The translations under genes and the position numbers were made by a program. The notes under the pieces are model-generated. The model saw only the letters and a list, made by a program, of their open reading frames with translations, had not been told where the DNA came from and ran no database searches. A DNA stretch of 64,000 nt, from assembly GCA_029250885.1 (NCBI GenBank), contig JAQXEK010000003.1, positions 18,629-82,628 of the forward strand, read 5' to 3'. Positions 1 to 9,251 of this stretch are shown here, in pieces; within the stretch, counting starts at the first letter, position 1, and every line of letters starts with the position of its first letter. Source of the DNA: Planctomycetota bacterium. GTDB taxonomy: Bacteria > Planctomycetota > UBA1135 > GCA-002686595.

Positions 1-1112
1 TGCAATCCCTCCTACTGCTAGCCGCACTCGCCCCTCTCCAAGATCCCGCTCCCCAGAGCGTGCTCTTCCTTGGAAACAGCTACACGGGGGTCAACGATCT
101 TCCCAAGTTGGTCAAGGGCTTCGCCAACGCTGCAGGGTATCCCCTGGTCACAGCTAAGAACGTGCCGGGCGGCTACACCCTTGGCAGTGCACCTAATGCC
201 CACGCGACCAACGCGACGAGCCTCGGCTTGATTGCGCAAACAGACTGGGACGTAGTAGCCCTTCAAGAGCAAAGCTACCTGCCGACGATCCCCTTTACGA
301 AGACCAACTTTATGTTGCCTGGGGCCACGTCCTTGGACGCGGCGATCAAGGCAAACGACCCCACCACGGAGACCGTTCTGTACCAGACCTGGGGACGTCG
401 ATTCGGAGGCCAGTTTTGTTACGGCGCAAACTGCAGCCCGGACTTCGCGGACTTTGACGCAATGCAGGATTCACTCACCGCGTCCTACGCCGAGCTCGGC
501 ACCTTGATCGGAGCGGAGGTCATTCCCGTCGGCGAAGCTTGGCGTAAGTCCATCGCAGACAACCCGACCCTTGTGCTGCACTCAGGTGACAACAGCCACC
601 CAAACATGAAGGGCAGCTACCTCGCAGCAGCCGTCTTCTTCGGCAAGCTCTTCGACCAGAGCCCGGTTGGCAACAGCTTCTCTGTTGGACTCTCCGCCAC
701 CAACGCCGCCTTTCTGCAGGATGTCGCGGCGCACATCATCTGGGACGCAACCTGTGGAACGGAATCGTATAACTCTGGATCGGTCAACCCGCTCACCCTT
801 ACGGCCACTGGCTCGGCCGCCGGCGGAGGCAGCTTGACCTTCGACCTGCAGAACCAGGCTGCCGAAACCACAGGCCAATGGTATGGCGCAAGCTTTGGAC
901 AGTCCGGGGCAAGCCTCTTCGGACAGACCCTGTTGATCGCACCCAGCCAGCTCATCGTGCCCTTGATCCCTATGGGCGTGGGCGTTTCGTGGGATGTAAG
1001 CATCCCCATCGACCCCGCCTTTACCGGCCTAGACATCTTTGTCCAAGGTCTCGCGGCGAACCCGTCGGGTGTCGAGCTCTCCAACGGAGTCCGCGTCGAG
1101 ATCTGCCCCTAG
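1..1112 (+). CDS. Secreted SGNH/GDSL-like hydrolase (5' end cut by one base)
   Basis: The reading frame is open from base 3, and bases 1-2 are TG, so the start codon is probably an ATG whose A lies just outside the window. The first 18 or so residues (QSLLLLAALAP...) form a short export signal. The mature part opens with LFLGNSYT, the GxS block of SGNH hydrolases, and a late D-x-x-HPN-x-x-G block (around residue 195) supplies the Asp/His pair. The layout is that of the DUF4886-like branch, presumably an esterase or glycan deacylase acting outside the cell; the substrate is unknown. The last ~110 residues form a separate Gly/Leu-rich beta domain that resembles the C-terminus of the beta-helix protein at 33216-34418. 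The gene converges on tnaA and overlaps its 3' end. Confidence 0.72.
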   Translation, partial: QSLLLLAALAPLQDPAPQSVLFLGNSYTGVNDLPKLVKGFANAAGYPLVTAKNVPGGYTLGSAPNAHATNATSLGLIAQTDWDVVALQEQSYLPTIPFTKTNFMLPGATSLDAAIKANDPTTETVLYQTWGRRFGGQFCYGANCSPDFADFDAMQDSLTASYAELGTLIGAEVIPVGEAWRKSIADNPTLVLHSGDNSHPNMKGSYLAAAVFFGKLFDQSPVGNSFSVGLSATNAAFLQDVAAHIIWDATCGTESYNSGSVNPLTLTATGSAAGGGSLTFDLQNQAAETTGQWYGASFGQSGASLFGQTLLIAPSQLIVPLIPMGVGVSWDVSIPIDPAFTGLDIFVQGLAANPSGVELSNGVRVEICP

Positions 1113-2495
1113 CGGGGAGCCTACTGTGATACGTCCAAACGTCGCGCCAAAGTGGCGTAGGACCGGGGGGCTCTTCAAAATCGAGACGCCATCGATGGTG
1201 GCACGGCGCTTGTGGACGGCATCGATGATCTCGATCACATAGTCCATGTGGCTCTGTGTGTAGGTGCGGCGGGGTATAGCGAGGCGCACGAGCTCGTGCT
1301 TGGCGGGGGTCTCCTCGCCGGTCTCTGGGTCTTTGCCGCCCAGCATCACGGTGCCGATCTCGCAGGCGCGAATTCCGCCTTCGAGGTAGAGCTCGAGGGC
1401 CAAGGCGTGGCCGGGGTAATTTTGCCACGGCAGGTGCTCGAGAAAGCGCGCGGCATCTAGGAAGACGGCGTGGCCGCCGGGAGGACGCAGGACAGGGACG
1501 CCGCGCTCGTGTAGGGCCTCGACCACGTAGCGGATGGACGCGGCGCGGTAGGCGAGGTAGTCTTCGCGCACGACCTCGCGCAGGCCCTGGGCGACGGCCT
1601 CTAGGTCGCGGCCTGCAAGACCACCGTAGGTCGGGAAGCCCTCGGTCACCACCAGGCGCCGGCGCAGCTCGTCGGCCAAGTCCTTGTCGCGGCAGGCAAG
1701 GAAACCGCCGATGTTTGCCATGCCGTCCTTTTTTGCGGACATGGTGCAGCCGTCAGCTAGGTCGAACATGTCCCGAACGATGTCGGTCACGTCGCGTTCG
1801 CCTTGGCCCTCTTCGCGTTTCTTGATGAACCAAGCATTTTCGCCAAAGCGACAGGCGTCGATGAACAGGGGCAGCTTGAACTCATCGCAGAGGCCGCGGA
1901 TACCACGCAGGTTTTCTAGGCTCACGGGCTGTCCTCCACCAGCATTATTCGTCACCGTCACCATCACCAGGGGCACGTTCCCGCACTCGAGGGTTGCTCG
2001 CAGTGCGATCAGATCCATGTTGCCTTTAAACGGGAACATGCTGGCAGTGTCGCCGCTCTCTAGGCACGGATGGTCCAGCGCAATCGCGCCGGAGACCTCG
2101 GCGTTGGCCCGGGTCGTGTCGAAATGAGAGTTGTTCGGGATCACGTTCGGGGCCCCGCCGAAGATGCTGAACAGCAGGTGCTCGGCGGCGCGACCCTGGT
2201 GGGTCGGGATGACCTCTTCGAAGCCGAGGATGTCCTGGACCGCCGCTTCGAATCTCTCGAAGCTTGGGGAGCCGGCGTAGCTCTCGTCGCCGCGCATGAG
2301 GGCGGCCCATTGAGCGCTGGACATGGCGCCCGTGCCGCTGTCCGTGAGGAGATCGATGATCACGTCTTCACTGCGTAGAAAGAACGTGTTGTTGCCCGCA
2401 GCCTGGAGTAAGCCCACGCGCTCTTCGGTGGTGGTCATGCGAATCGGCTCCACGCTCTTGATGCGGAAGGGCTCGATGATGGGGAGTTTGGGCAT
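1029..2495 (-). CDS. tnaA: Tryptophanase (tryptophan indole-lyase)
   Basis: PLP-dependent beta-eliminating lyase that cleaves tryptophan to indole, pyruvate and ammonia. It aligns with TnaA along its length: RIKSVEP near the N-terminus, YAGS, PTHQGR, the PLP Lys in SAKKD (about K256) and a PRRTYTQSHMD block. Two positions separate tryptophanase from tyrosine phenol-lyase, and both are of the tryptophanase type here: Asp in FDTTR (about D126; Thr in the lyase) and His in VLRHF (about H448; Phe in the lyase). The family normally ends about five residues after that block, but this protein runs on some 35 residues into the antisense of the preceding hydrolase gene, an 84-bp tail-to-tail overlap. 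No leader peptide (tnaC) was found. Confidence 0.9.
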   Translation of the reverse strand: MPKLPIIEPFRIKSVEPIRMTTTEERVGLLQAAGNNTFFLRSEDVIIDLLTDSGTGAMSSAQWAALMRGDESYAGSPSFERFEAAVQDILGFEEVIPTHQGRAAEHLLFSIFGGAPNVIPNNSHFDTTRANAEVSGAIALDHPCLESGDTASMFPFKGNMDLIALRATLECGNVPLVMVTVTNNAGGGQPVSLENLRGIRGLCDEFKLPLFIDACRFGENAWFIKKREEGQGERDVTDIVRDMFDLADGCTMSAKKDGMANIGGFLACRDKDLADELRRRLVVTEGFPTYGGLAGRDLEAVAQGLREVVREDYLAYRAASIRYVVEALHERGVPVLRPPGGHAVFLDAARFLEHLPWQNYPGHALALELYLEGGIRACEIGTVMLGGKDPETGEETPAKHELVRLAIPRRTYTQSHMDYVIEIIDAVHKRRATIDGVSILKSPPVLRHFGATFGRITVGSPLGADLDADSVGELDTRRVRRETLDKDV

Positions 2496-2893
2496 GGCTA
2501 CGGGATTCGGGTGACAGTTTGATCTCAGAGGGCGGCATCATAAGGGATTCCCGGGTCCGATTATAGGCCTCCCGGCGCTTTGCGCAAGACTGGCAACCTT
2601 TCCCCCGGCTGCCCGACCTCGACGTAAAGCGCAGTCCGCCTTGCCATGAATAACTGGCCGCCGTTCACGGCAATCGCGGTCCCTATGGGCTTTGGGCTGC
2701 TTAGGTTTGCCTACTTGTGGATGCGAAGGCAGCGGGAGTCACCATGGCGGATTGCCTTGCGCTGGAGGAGTTCAGGCGGCATGGCCGATTTGGACTTTGC
2801 GAAGGAAGTCAGCCTGCCCCTGGCATAGGCGGCCAGGGTCAACAGCGAAATGCACCGCTCCCCCCCCCAAGGTTTCGCACACCACCGGGAGTT
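2496..2893. other. Intergenic stretch, no convincing gene
   Basis: About 400 bp between the tnaA start and the stop of the next minus-strand gene. Short open frames are present in several phases but none has a recognisable motif or ribosome-binding site. A run of nine C residues lies at 2860-2868. The tnaA promoter should be in the 2496-2600 part, but I cannot assign boxes. Confidence 0.4.
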
Positions 2894-3640
2894 TCACCCG
2901 AACAGAAACTCGCTCTCTTTCGACCAGGCTGCCCAGCGGTACAGGCCTTCGAGGCCTTGGAGGGCGCGGATCATTTCTCCGGGCACACCAGCGGCAAGGG
3001 CAAACTCCCGGTTGCCCTCGGGTGCGGGCCAGCGGAAGTCCACGGCAAGGCTGTGCTCGCCGGGGGTGTAGAACTTGAAGAACTCCGCTAGGCTCTCGCG
3101 GGTCAGCTGGCCGCAGATCCACTCGCCCTTCCAGTTATCCAGACGCAGGCGAAAGCCCGGCAGCGCATTCAGGGTTGCCAGCAGCTCTGCCTCCCCTCCG
3201 CCGTCATAGCGCCGCTTCATGTTCTGTCCGTCGTACCACGCATCCACGTGGATGCGCAGGCTGACCTCTAGGGCATCGGGCTCGATCGCCAGGCACAAGT
3301 ACGCGTTCTTGTACGCCTGATCTAGGTCCTTGGCTAGGTCCGCGCCCAGGGTCTTCTTGAGGCGTGCCTTCTCCTTCTTTGGCCGCACTAGATACGCCCA
3401 CAGCCGCCCCACCCTCTTCCCATTAAACTGGTGCGGGTTATGTAAGCTCGTGCGCTGCTCGAGTTCGAGCCCTGAAGCCTTCAGTCGGGCGACTGCATCC
3501 TTCGCCATGTCAGCGAGCTTGCGCTTGGTCGCTAGGCGCGCGTCGTTGTACTCGGGGTTCTTGCTCGCCCCATCCGCCAGGGGGCGGAAGTCGGCCTCGG
3601 AAAAGGTCAGGTCTTCGATTCTTGCTGCTGGAGTCGCCAT
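2894..3640 (-). CDS. Conserved-looking protein of unknown function, 248 aa
   Basis: I do not recognise this family. The frame stays open well upstream, but a start at 3640 (MATPAARIEDLTF) gives a plausible soluble protein that does not run into the kinase gene. Visible features are a lysine-rich helical N-terminal half (residues 20-110), an SLRIHVDAWYDGQNMKRR stretch near residue 130, and a C-terminal half rich in Trp and aromatic residues (LDNWKGEWICGQL, YRWAAWSKESEFLFG). There is no signal peptide, membrane segment or catalytic motif that I can name. It is divergent from the kinase gene with 111 bp between starts, so the two may share a promoter region. Confidence 0.6.
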   Translation of the reverse strand: MATPAARIEDLTFSEADFRPLADGASKNPEYNDARLATKRKLADMAKDAVARLKASGLELEQRTSLHNPHQFNGKRVGRLWAYLVRPKKEKARLKKTLGADLAKDLDQAYKNAYLCLAIEPDALEVSLRIHVDAWYDGQNMKRRYDGGGEAELLATLNALPGFRLRLDNWKGEWICGQLTRESLAEFFKFYTPGEHSLAVDFRWPAPEGNREFALAAGVPGEMIRALQGLEGLYRWAAWSKESEFLFG

Positions 3641-3751
3641 GATGCGAGGGTAACCGGGGCTAGACGCCGTGCCAATTCTAGCCTGCGGCAAATGCGATTC
3701 GGACAGCAAATGGTGCGATGGCCCAGCAGTCGTTAGGATGGTGGTCCCCGG

Positions 3752-6022
3752 ATGCCTCGCCGCCCGGGCCCACCCATGAAGTTTGGCAAAGACGATCGCT
3801 ACGAGTTTGATCCCAAGGTGGATCGACTTGGGGAGAGCCCGCACTCGGAGGTCTTCCGGGCGCGGGACCTTCAGCTTGAGCGCGACGTTGCGCTTAAGGT
3901 CTTGCGACCCAACGCCGAGATCGATCCCGCGGCCGTCGAGCGCTTCACCCGCGAAGCCAAGAACACGGGCATGCTTACCCACCCTAACGTGGGCATGGTC
4001 TACGACTTCGCGACTCTGCGTGGAGAGGAGTTCGGCCACTTCGACGGCGCCAGCTACATCGCGATGGAGTACCTCAACGGACGCTCCCTCTCCCAAGTGC
4101 TCCAGCAGCGCCCACTCTCCTATGAGGAGGGCCTTCGGGTGGCCGAGCAGCTGACGGACGCCCTAGCTGCTGTGCACCTAGCCGGGCTTATCCACCGCGA
4201 CCTGAAGCCGGCCAATGTAATGTTGCTCGAGGACGGCACCGCAAAGCTACTCGACTTCGGCATCAGCCGGGTCAAGGGCGAGCTGAGCCTGACCCAAGAC
4301 GGCGTTCTGGTCGGCACAGTCTTGTACATGTCGCCCGAGCAGGTGCGCGGCGCAGAGCTTGGCGGACGCTCGGACCTGTTCTCCCTGGGCGCGGTGCTCT
4401 ACCACGCCCTGACCCAATCCCTGCCCTTTCCCGGCCGCACCTTCCCCGAGGTGTGCATGGCGATCCTGGACGGCCGGCCCACGCCGCCGACCCAGGTCCG
4501 CTCGGGCTTCCCGCCAGCCCTGGAGAACTTCCTCTTGCGCTGTATGTCCCCGGATGTGGAGGACCGCTTCCCCTCAGCTTCTGCCGCCCACGGCGCCCTG
4601 CTGGAGGTGCGCAACTCCATGCGCCTTGTGGGGCGATCGGCACCTCCGGAGGCGCTCCAAGGGCGCCTATTCCTGTTGCCGCTGACGGTCACCAAGAAGC
4701 CCATCTCCGAAGGTGGAGACGCGCCCGCTAGTGGCTACGATCCAGCCAAAGGCATCGCCCGCGGTCTGATCCGCGACCTCGAGGCAAACCTCACACGCTC
4801 GACCAAACTCGAGGTCGTGCGCCTACGTGCCTCGGACTTCGCGATGTCGGCGACCCTGTCGACGAAGGGCTTCAGCGCCCCACGAGAGGGCGACCTGATG
4901 GTACGCGGGGCGCTCACCATGGACGGACATGATGCAACGCTAGACTACGAGGTCGGCCGCAGGCAGCCTGACCGTCCGGGTGCGAACAAGCCCAGCGAGG
5001 TCGGCTTTCGGGACCCAAACGGCGGTTCGTGGACGAACCTTTGGAATGAGCAGCTCGACCACCAGGACGAGAACGACTTCGGCCTGCAGTTGCACCTATC
5101 AGACGCACTCGCGCGCACCATGCGCCGGCGACTAGCGGAACTGACCAAGACCGCTAGCCCTTCAAAGCAGCGTGAGACCGCCCAGGCCCGGGCGATCACC
5201 CTGCGCTCCCACGAGATCCTGCACAAGTCCACGTCACGACAACTGCTGCGCGCCATCAGCGGCTTCCGCAAAGCGCTGGATCTGGACCCCACCTGCGCAA
5301 TTGCCCACGCGGGCTTGGCCGAAGCGCTTGTCTACAAGTACCTGATGTGGGACGGCAACAACAGCTTCTTGACCGACGCCCAGGACGAGGCCAACCGCGC
5401 CTTAGACTTGGACCCAAACTGCTCCGAAGCCCACACGTCACTGGGCTTTGCCTATTCGATGTTGGGACGCGGCGCGGACGCTCGGCGCGAGTGGCGCCTG
5501 GCGATCCAACTGGACCACAACGAGTGGCTTGCCTACCGCCTACTCGGCGCGCGCTATGCTCGCCGCGGTAACTTCGCCGAGGCGATCGCTCTGCTCAACA
5601 AGGTCATCGACCTGAAGCCCGATCATCTGGCCGCCTATGACCACCTGTACTCGGCCCTGGACAAGGCGGATCGCTACACGGACGCCCTGGTGATTGCGGA
5701 CAAGGGAGTGCAACGAGCTAAGGTTCGCCTGGAACAGGTCCCCGACGACCAGGACGTGCGCCTGCACCTGGCTCTGTTACTTGCGCGACGCGGATCGAAG
5801 CAAGACGCAAAGGAAGAGGCCGCTCGCGCAAAGGCAATGTTCCCGAAGGACGGCTACACGCTCTTCCACTTGGCATGTGTCTTTAGCCTGTGCGATGAGT
5901 TGGATGCGGCCCTAGGACTTCTAAAAGAAGCCCAGAGCCGCGGGTATTACATCCAAAGCGAGCTGCACTCCAACTCGGACTTGGACCCTCTTCGGGGAAA
6001 CTCCGAGTTCCAAGAGCTGTAG
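3752..6022 (+). CDS. Serine/threonine protein kinase with TPR repeats
   Basis: Residues ~15-280 are a Hanks-type kinase domain: ATP-binding Lys in VALKVL (K49), catalytic HRDLKPAN (D150), DFG (D168) and an SPEQ activation-segment block. The glycine loop is degenerate (RLGESPHSEVFRA), keeping only the first Gly, so nucleotide binding may be weak or atypical. Residues ~310-470 resemble the TolB/FlgO-like region found between kinase or cyclase domains and TPRs. From ~480 to the end there are several TPR units (AIAHAGLAEALVYKYL, EAHTSLGFAYSMLG, HLAAYDHLYSALDKA). No membrane segment is evident, so it is probably a cytoplasmic signalling protein. The start at 3752 follows a purine-rich stretch; MKFGKDD at 3779 is an alternative. 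The partner is unknown. Confidence 0.85.
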   Translation: MPRRPGPPMKFGKDDRYEFDPKVDRLGESPHSEVFRARDLQLERDVALKVLRPNAEIDPAAVERFTREAKNTGMLTHPNVGMVYDFATLRGEEFGHFDGASYIAMEYLNGRSLSQVLQQRPLSYEEGLRVAEQLTDALAAVHLAGLIHRDLKPANVMLLEDGTAKLLDFGISRVKGELSLTQDGVLVGTVLYMSPEQVRGAELGGRSDLFSLGAVLYHALTQSLPFPGRTFPEVCMAILDGRPTPPTQVRSGFPPALENFLLRCMSPDVEDRFPSASAAHGALLEVRNSMRLVGRSAPPEALQGRLFLLPLTVTKKPISEGGDAPASGYDPAKGIARGLIRDLEANLTRSTKLEVVRLRASDFAMSATLSTKGFSAPREGDLMVRGALTMDGHDATLDYEVGRRQPDRPGANKPSEVGFRDPNGGSWTNLWNEQLDHQDENDFGLQLHLSDALARTMRRRLAELTKTASPSKQRETAQARAITLRSHEILHKSTSRQLLRAISGFRKALDLDPTCAIAHAGLAEALVYKYLMWDGNNSFLTDAQDEANRALDLDPNCSEAHTSLGFAYSMLGRGADARREWRLAIQLDHNEWLAYRLLGARYARRGNFAEAIALLNKVIDLKPDHLAAYDHLYSALDKADRYTDALVIADKGVQRAKVRLEQVPDDQDVRLHLALLLARRGSKQDAKEEAARAKAMFPKDGYTLFHLACVFSLCDELDAALGLLKEAQSRGYYIQSELHSNSDLDPLRGNSEFQEL

Positions 6023-6140
6023 CCCTCAGCAGGCGGCCCCGGACGCCCGGCACATTCAGGACGCACGGGCCCCCTTTCTTCGAACTTAGTCTTCCAAGAA
6101 TGCGCCTCGGGCCCCGGGGCGGCCCGGCTAAAATCTTGCC

Positions 6141-8111
6141 ATGGTCAAACGCCGCTCTCGATCAAAATCTCCCGTCCTGGACACTAAGGACTTCCTCCCC
6201 ACCACGGCGGAAGAGATGCGCGAGCTTGGTTGGGACCAGCCCGACATCGTCTTCGTCTCGGGCGATGCCTACTTGGACCACCCCTCGTTTGCCGCGGCCC
6301 TGCTTGGCCGCGTGCTCCAGGCCGCCGGCTTCCGCGTGGCGATCCTCAGCCAGCCCGACTGGAAGTCCGTTGAGCCCTGGCGCGAGCTTGGAAGGCCGCG
6401 GCTCTTCTACGCGGTCAGCGCGGGAAACATGGACTCGATGGTCAACCACTACACGGCCAACAAACGCCGCCGCAAGCAGGACGCCTACTCCCCCGGTGGC
6501 GAAATCGGCCTACGCCCAGACCGGCCGACGAACGTCTACGCCCAGCGCTGCCGCGAGGCCCACAAGGGCGTGCCCGTAATCATCGGCGGCGTCGAGGCTT
6601 CCCTGCGCCGCATCGCGCACTTCGACTATTGGAGCGAGACCATACGCCCAAGTATGTTGGTGTCGAGCAAAGCCGATCTCTTGGGCTTCGGCATGGGAGA
6701 GGACGTAATCCTAGAGATAGCAAAGCGGCTCGATGCCGGGCAGACCACGCACGACCTGCGTGACATGCGCGGGGTCGCCTATCTACTTGGCAAGAAGGAC
6801 CAGCTGCCCGCGCACGAGGGAGAGACCGTGGCCCTCCCCAGCTTGGAAGAGGTCAAGGCCGACAAGGTCGAGTTCGCGAAGATGACGCGCACGCTGCACA
6901 ACGAGACCAATCCCTTTAATGGGCGCCGCATCACCCAGATGCACGGCGACCGCACCTTGGTGATTAACCCCGCCGTCCTGCCCATGGAAGACGGGGAGAT
7001 GGACGCGCTCTACAACCTGCCGTACACGCGCCGGGCGCACCCCTCGTATGACGCGCCGATCCCGGCCTATGAGATGATCAAGGACTCGATCACGATCATG
7101 CGCGGCTGCTTTGGGGGCTGCACCTTCTGCTCGATCACGATGCACCAGGGGCGAACGATCCAAAATCGCTCGGAGGAGTCGATTCTAAAGGAGGCCCACC
7201 AGATTGCCGAAGCCCCCGACTTCAAGGGCACTATCAGCGACCTCGGTGGACCGACCGCGAACATGTACCGCATGCGCTGCACGAAGCCCGAGGTCGAGGC
7301 TGTTTGCCGCCGGCTCTCATGCATCCACCCCAAGGTCTGTAAGCTGCTGGGCACAAACCACAAGCCCACGATCTCACTGATGCAGAAGACCCGCGCGATC
7401 CCGGGGATCAAGCGCGTGCACATCCAATCCGGGGTGCGAATGGACCTCGCCGCGAAGGACGACCAGTACCTCGAAGAGCTTGCCGCGCACCACGTTGGCG
7501 GGCATCTGAAGGTTGCTCCCGAGCACGCCAGTAAGCGCGTGCTCGACCTTATGAAGAAGCCCGACGTAAGCTCCTTCGACGAGTTCGCAGACAACTTCAA
7601 GAAGGCCTCCCAGCGCGTGGGCAAGGAGCAGTACCTCGTGCCCTACTTTATCGCCAGCCATCCGGGCTCGACGGTGGAAGACATGATCGACCTGGCCGTC
7701 TTCCTCAAGGCGCGCGGCTACAAGCCCCGCCAGGTCCAAGACTTCATTCCCGCGCCCATGGACATCGCCACGTGCATGCACTACACCGGGCTCGACCCCA
7801 CGACGATGAAGCCCGTGGCCACGGTGACCAAGCTGCGCGACCGCATGACCCAGCGGGCCTTGATGCAGTTCTTCGCCCCGGAGAATTACGACACGGTCTA
7901 CGAGGCCCTGGTCGGCGCCGGCCGCCAAGACTTGATCGGCAGTGGCCGGCTGTGCTTGATTCCCGAGCGCAGTGGAAAGGGCCGTCCGGCTGAAATGCGC
8001 GACAACCAGACCACGGAGCGCGCGCCCCAGAGCCATGGTGAGCTTAAGAGGCGCCACGGCAAGGCCCCTGGTGGCCGTGATTCGCGGCCCAACAAACGTC
8101 GGCGGCGGTAG
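6141..8111 (+). CDS. YgiQ family radical SAM protein
   Basis: A 656-residue member of the YgiQ/UPF0313 family. The 4Fe-4S cluster motif is the CxxxCxxC in MRGCFGGCTFC (about residues 323-330), with family blocks before it (VIIGGVEASLRRIAHFDYW) and after it (VAPEHASKRVLDLMKKP, SHPGSTVEDM). The family's substrate is not established, so only S-adenosylmethionine radical chemistry can be stated. The C-terminal ~60 residues are basic and low in complexity (RRHGKAPGG, NKRRRR), as is common in this family. The start is ATG at 6141. It stands alone, 118 bp after the kinase gene and 41 bp before the lyase gene in the same direction. Confidence 0.92.
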   Translation: MVKRRSRSKSPVLDTKDFLPTTAEEMRELGWDQPDIVFVSGDAYLDHPSFAAALLGRVLQAAGFRVAILSQPDWKSVEPWRELGRPRLFYAVSAGNMDSMVNHYTANKRRRKQDAYSPGGEIGLRPDRPTNVYAQRCREAHKGVPVIIGGVEASLRRIAHFDYWSETIRPSMLVSSKADLLGFGMGEDVILEIAKRLDAGQTTHDLRDMRGVAYLLGKKDQLPAHEGETVALPSLEEVKADKVEFAKMTRTLHNETNPFNGRRITQMHGDRTLVINPAVLPMEDGEMDALYNLPYTRRAHPSYDAPIPAYEMIKDSITIMRGCFGGCTFCSITMHQGRTIQNRSEESILKEAHQIAEAPDFKGTISDLGGPTANMYRMRCTKPEVEAVCRRLSCIHPKVCKLLGTNHKPTISLMQKTRAIPGIKRVHIQSGVRMDLAAKDDQYLEELAAHHVGGHLKVAPEHASKRVLDLMKKPDVSSFDEFADNFKKASQRVGKEQYLVPYFIASHPGSTVEDMIDLAVFLKARGYKPRQVQDFIPAPMDIATCMHYTGLDPTTMKPVATVTKLRDRMTQRALMQFFAPENYDTVYEALVGAGRQDLIGSGRLCLIPERSGKGRPAEMRDNQTTERAPQSHGELKRRHGKAPGGRDSRPNKRRRR

Positions 8112-8152
8112 GGGCTTCTAATCCTTGCCAACACACACAGGCCATCCAGCAC

Positions 8153-9241
8153 ATGCCCAGCACCAAGTCCGACCTCCAAACCAAGCGTGTTCAATTGCGC
8201 GCATCCACCGCCCTGCTCGCAGGTCACGGCCACGCTCACCCTGCCGATGAACTCGAGCGCGTAGCTGCCTACATCCGCGAGCACGACATCACACCGGACA
8301 ACTACGGCACGGGCAAGGTCCTAGAGGAGTTCGAGCGCGAAGTCGCCGAGCTGCTGGACATGGAGGCTGCACGCTACATGCCCTCGGGCTGCATGGCACA
8401 GCCGATCGCACTGCGCATTTGGGCCGAGCGCGTAGGTGTATTTGAGACTGCGTTCCACGGGACCTCCCACCTTGAGCTGCACGAAGAGAAGGGCTACTCG
8501 GCTCTCCACCGCCTCAAGGCGCACCTGCTTGGCGACATGGGCCGTCCGACCCAGGTGGCCGATCTCGAGGGTCTAGCACCTGTTTCGAGCCTCTTGATCG
8601 AATTGCCAGCCCGCGAGATTGGCGGCCAACTTCCGACCTGGGACGAGCTGGTCGAGCTCACCCGAGCCGCGCGCAAGCGCCGCATTCGCCTGCACTTGGA
8701 TGGTGCTAGGCTCTGGGAGGCCGGCGCCTTCTACGGGCGTCCTCTGGCCGAGATTTGCGCGCTCTTTGACTCAGTATACGTCTCCTTCTACAAGGGCATC
8801 GGCGCACTCTCCGGCGCCATGTTGCTGGGGTCCCGGGACTTTATCGACGAGGCGACGCTCTGGCAGCGGCGTCAGGGCGGGACCCTATATTCGAACCTAG
8901 CGCACATTGTCTCGGCGAAGATGCGATTGGAGCCCATGCTTGCGCGCATGGCAAACTACCGTGCAAGCGCCCAAGAGATCGCGAGCTATTGGAGCCTTGT
9001 GCCCGGCGTCACTGTGGTGCCGGCAGTACCCCAGGTGAATATGTTCCATCTAATATTTGATGGTGAGGTCGAAGACCTCATGCTGGCTCGGGATCGGGTT
9101 GCTGAAGAGCACGGCGTCTGGCTACTAAACTACCTGAACCAAGACGAGGGCAAGGCCCGCTGTGAAATTACGATCGGCGACAGCGCCGCCGGAATCCCCA
9201 GCGCCAAGCTAGAAGCTGCGATCGCCGCCTTCGCGGACTAG
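8153..9241 (+). CDS. Threonine aldolase / beta-eliminating lyase family protein
   Basis: Fold-type I PLP enzyme of the low-specificity threonine aldolase group, 362 residues. The PLP Lys is in VSFYKGIGALSG (K214), the PLP-ring Asp in LHLDGARLWEA, and the N-terminal YGTGKVLEEFEREVAELL is the family's substrate-site region. The likely reaction is retro-aldol cleavage of threonine or allo-threonine to glycine and acetaldehyde, but related proteins with this layout act on other beta-hydroxy amino acids. It may be co-transcribed with the upstream ygiQ-like gene. Its stop is only 10 bp from the stop of the convergent Mur ligase gene, leaving no room for separate terminators. Confidence 0.82.
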   Translation: MPSTKSDLQTKRVQLRASTALLAGHGHAHPADELERVAAYIREHDITPDNYGTGKVLEEFEREVAELLDMEAARYMPSGCMAQPIALRIWAERVGVFETAFHGTSHLELHEEKGYSALHRLKAHLLGDMGRPTQVADLEGLAPVSSLLIELPAREIGGQLPTWDELVELTRAARKRRIRLHLDGARLWEAGAFYGRPLAEICALFDSVYVSFYKGIGALSGAMLLGSRDFIDEATLWQRRQGGTLYSNLAHIVSAKMRLEPMLARMANYRASAQEIASYWSLVPGVTVVPAVPQVNMFHLIFDGEVEDLMLARDRVAEEHGVWLLNYLNQDEGKARCEITIGDSAAGIPSAKLEAAIAAFAD

Positions 9242-9251
9242 CAGGCTTAAA

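Noticed and set aside
1029..2495. Tyrosine phenol-lyase as the identity of the PLP lyase
   Set aside because: The two diagnostic positions are Asp in FDTTR and His in VLRHF, both of the tryptophanase type.
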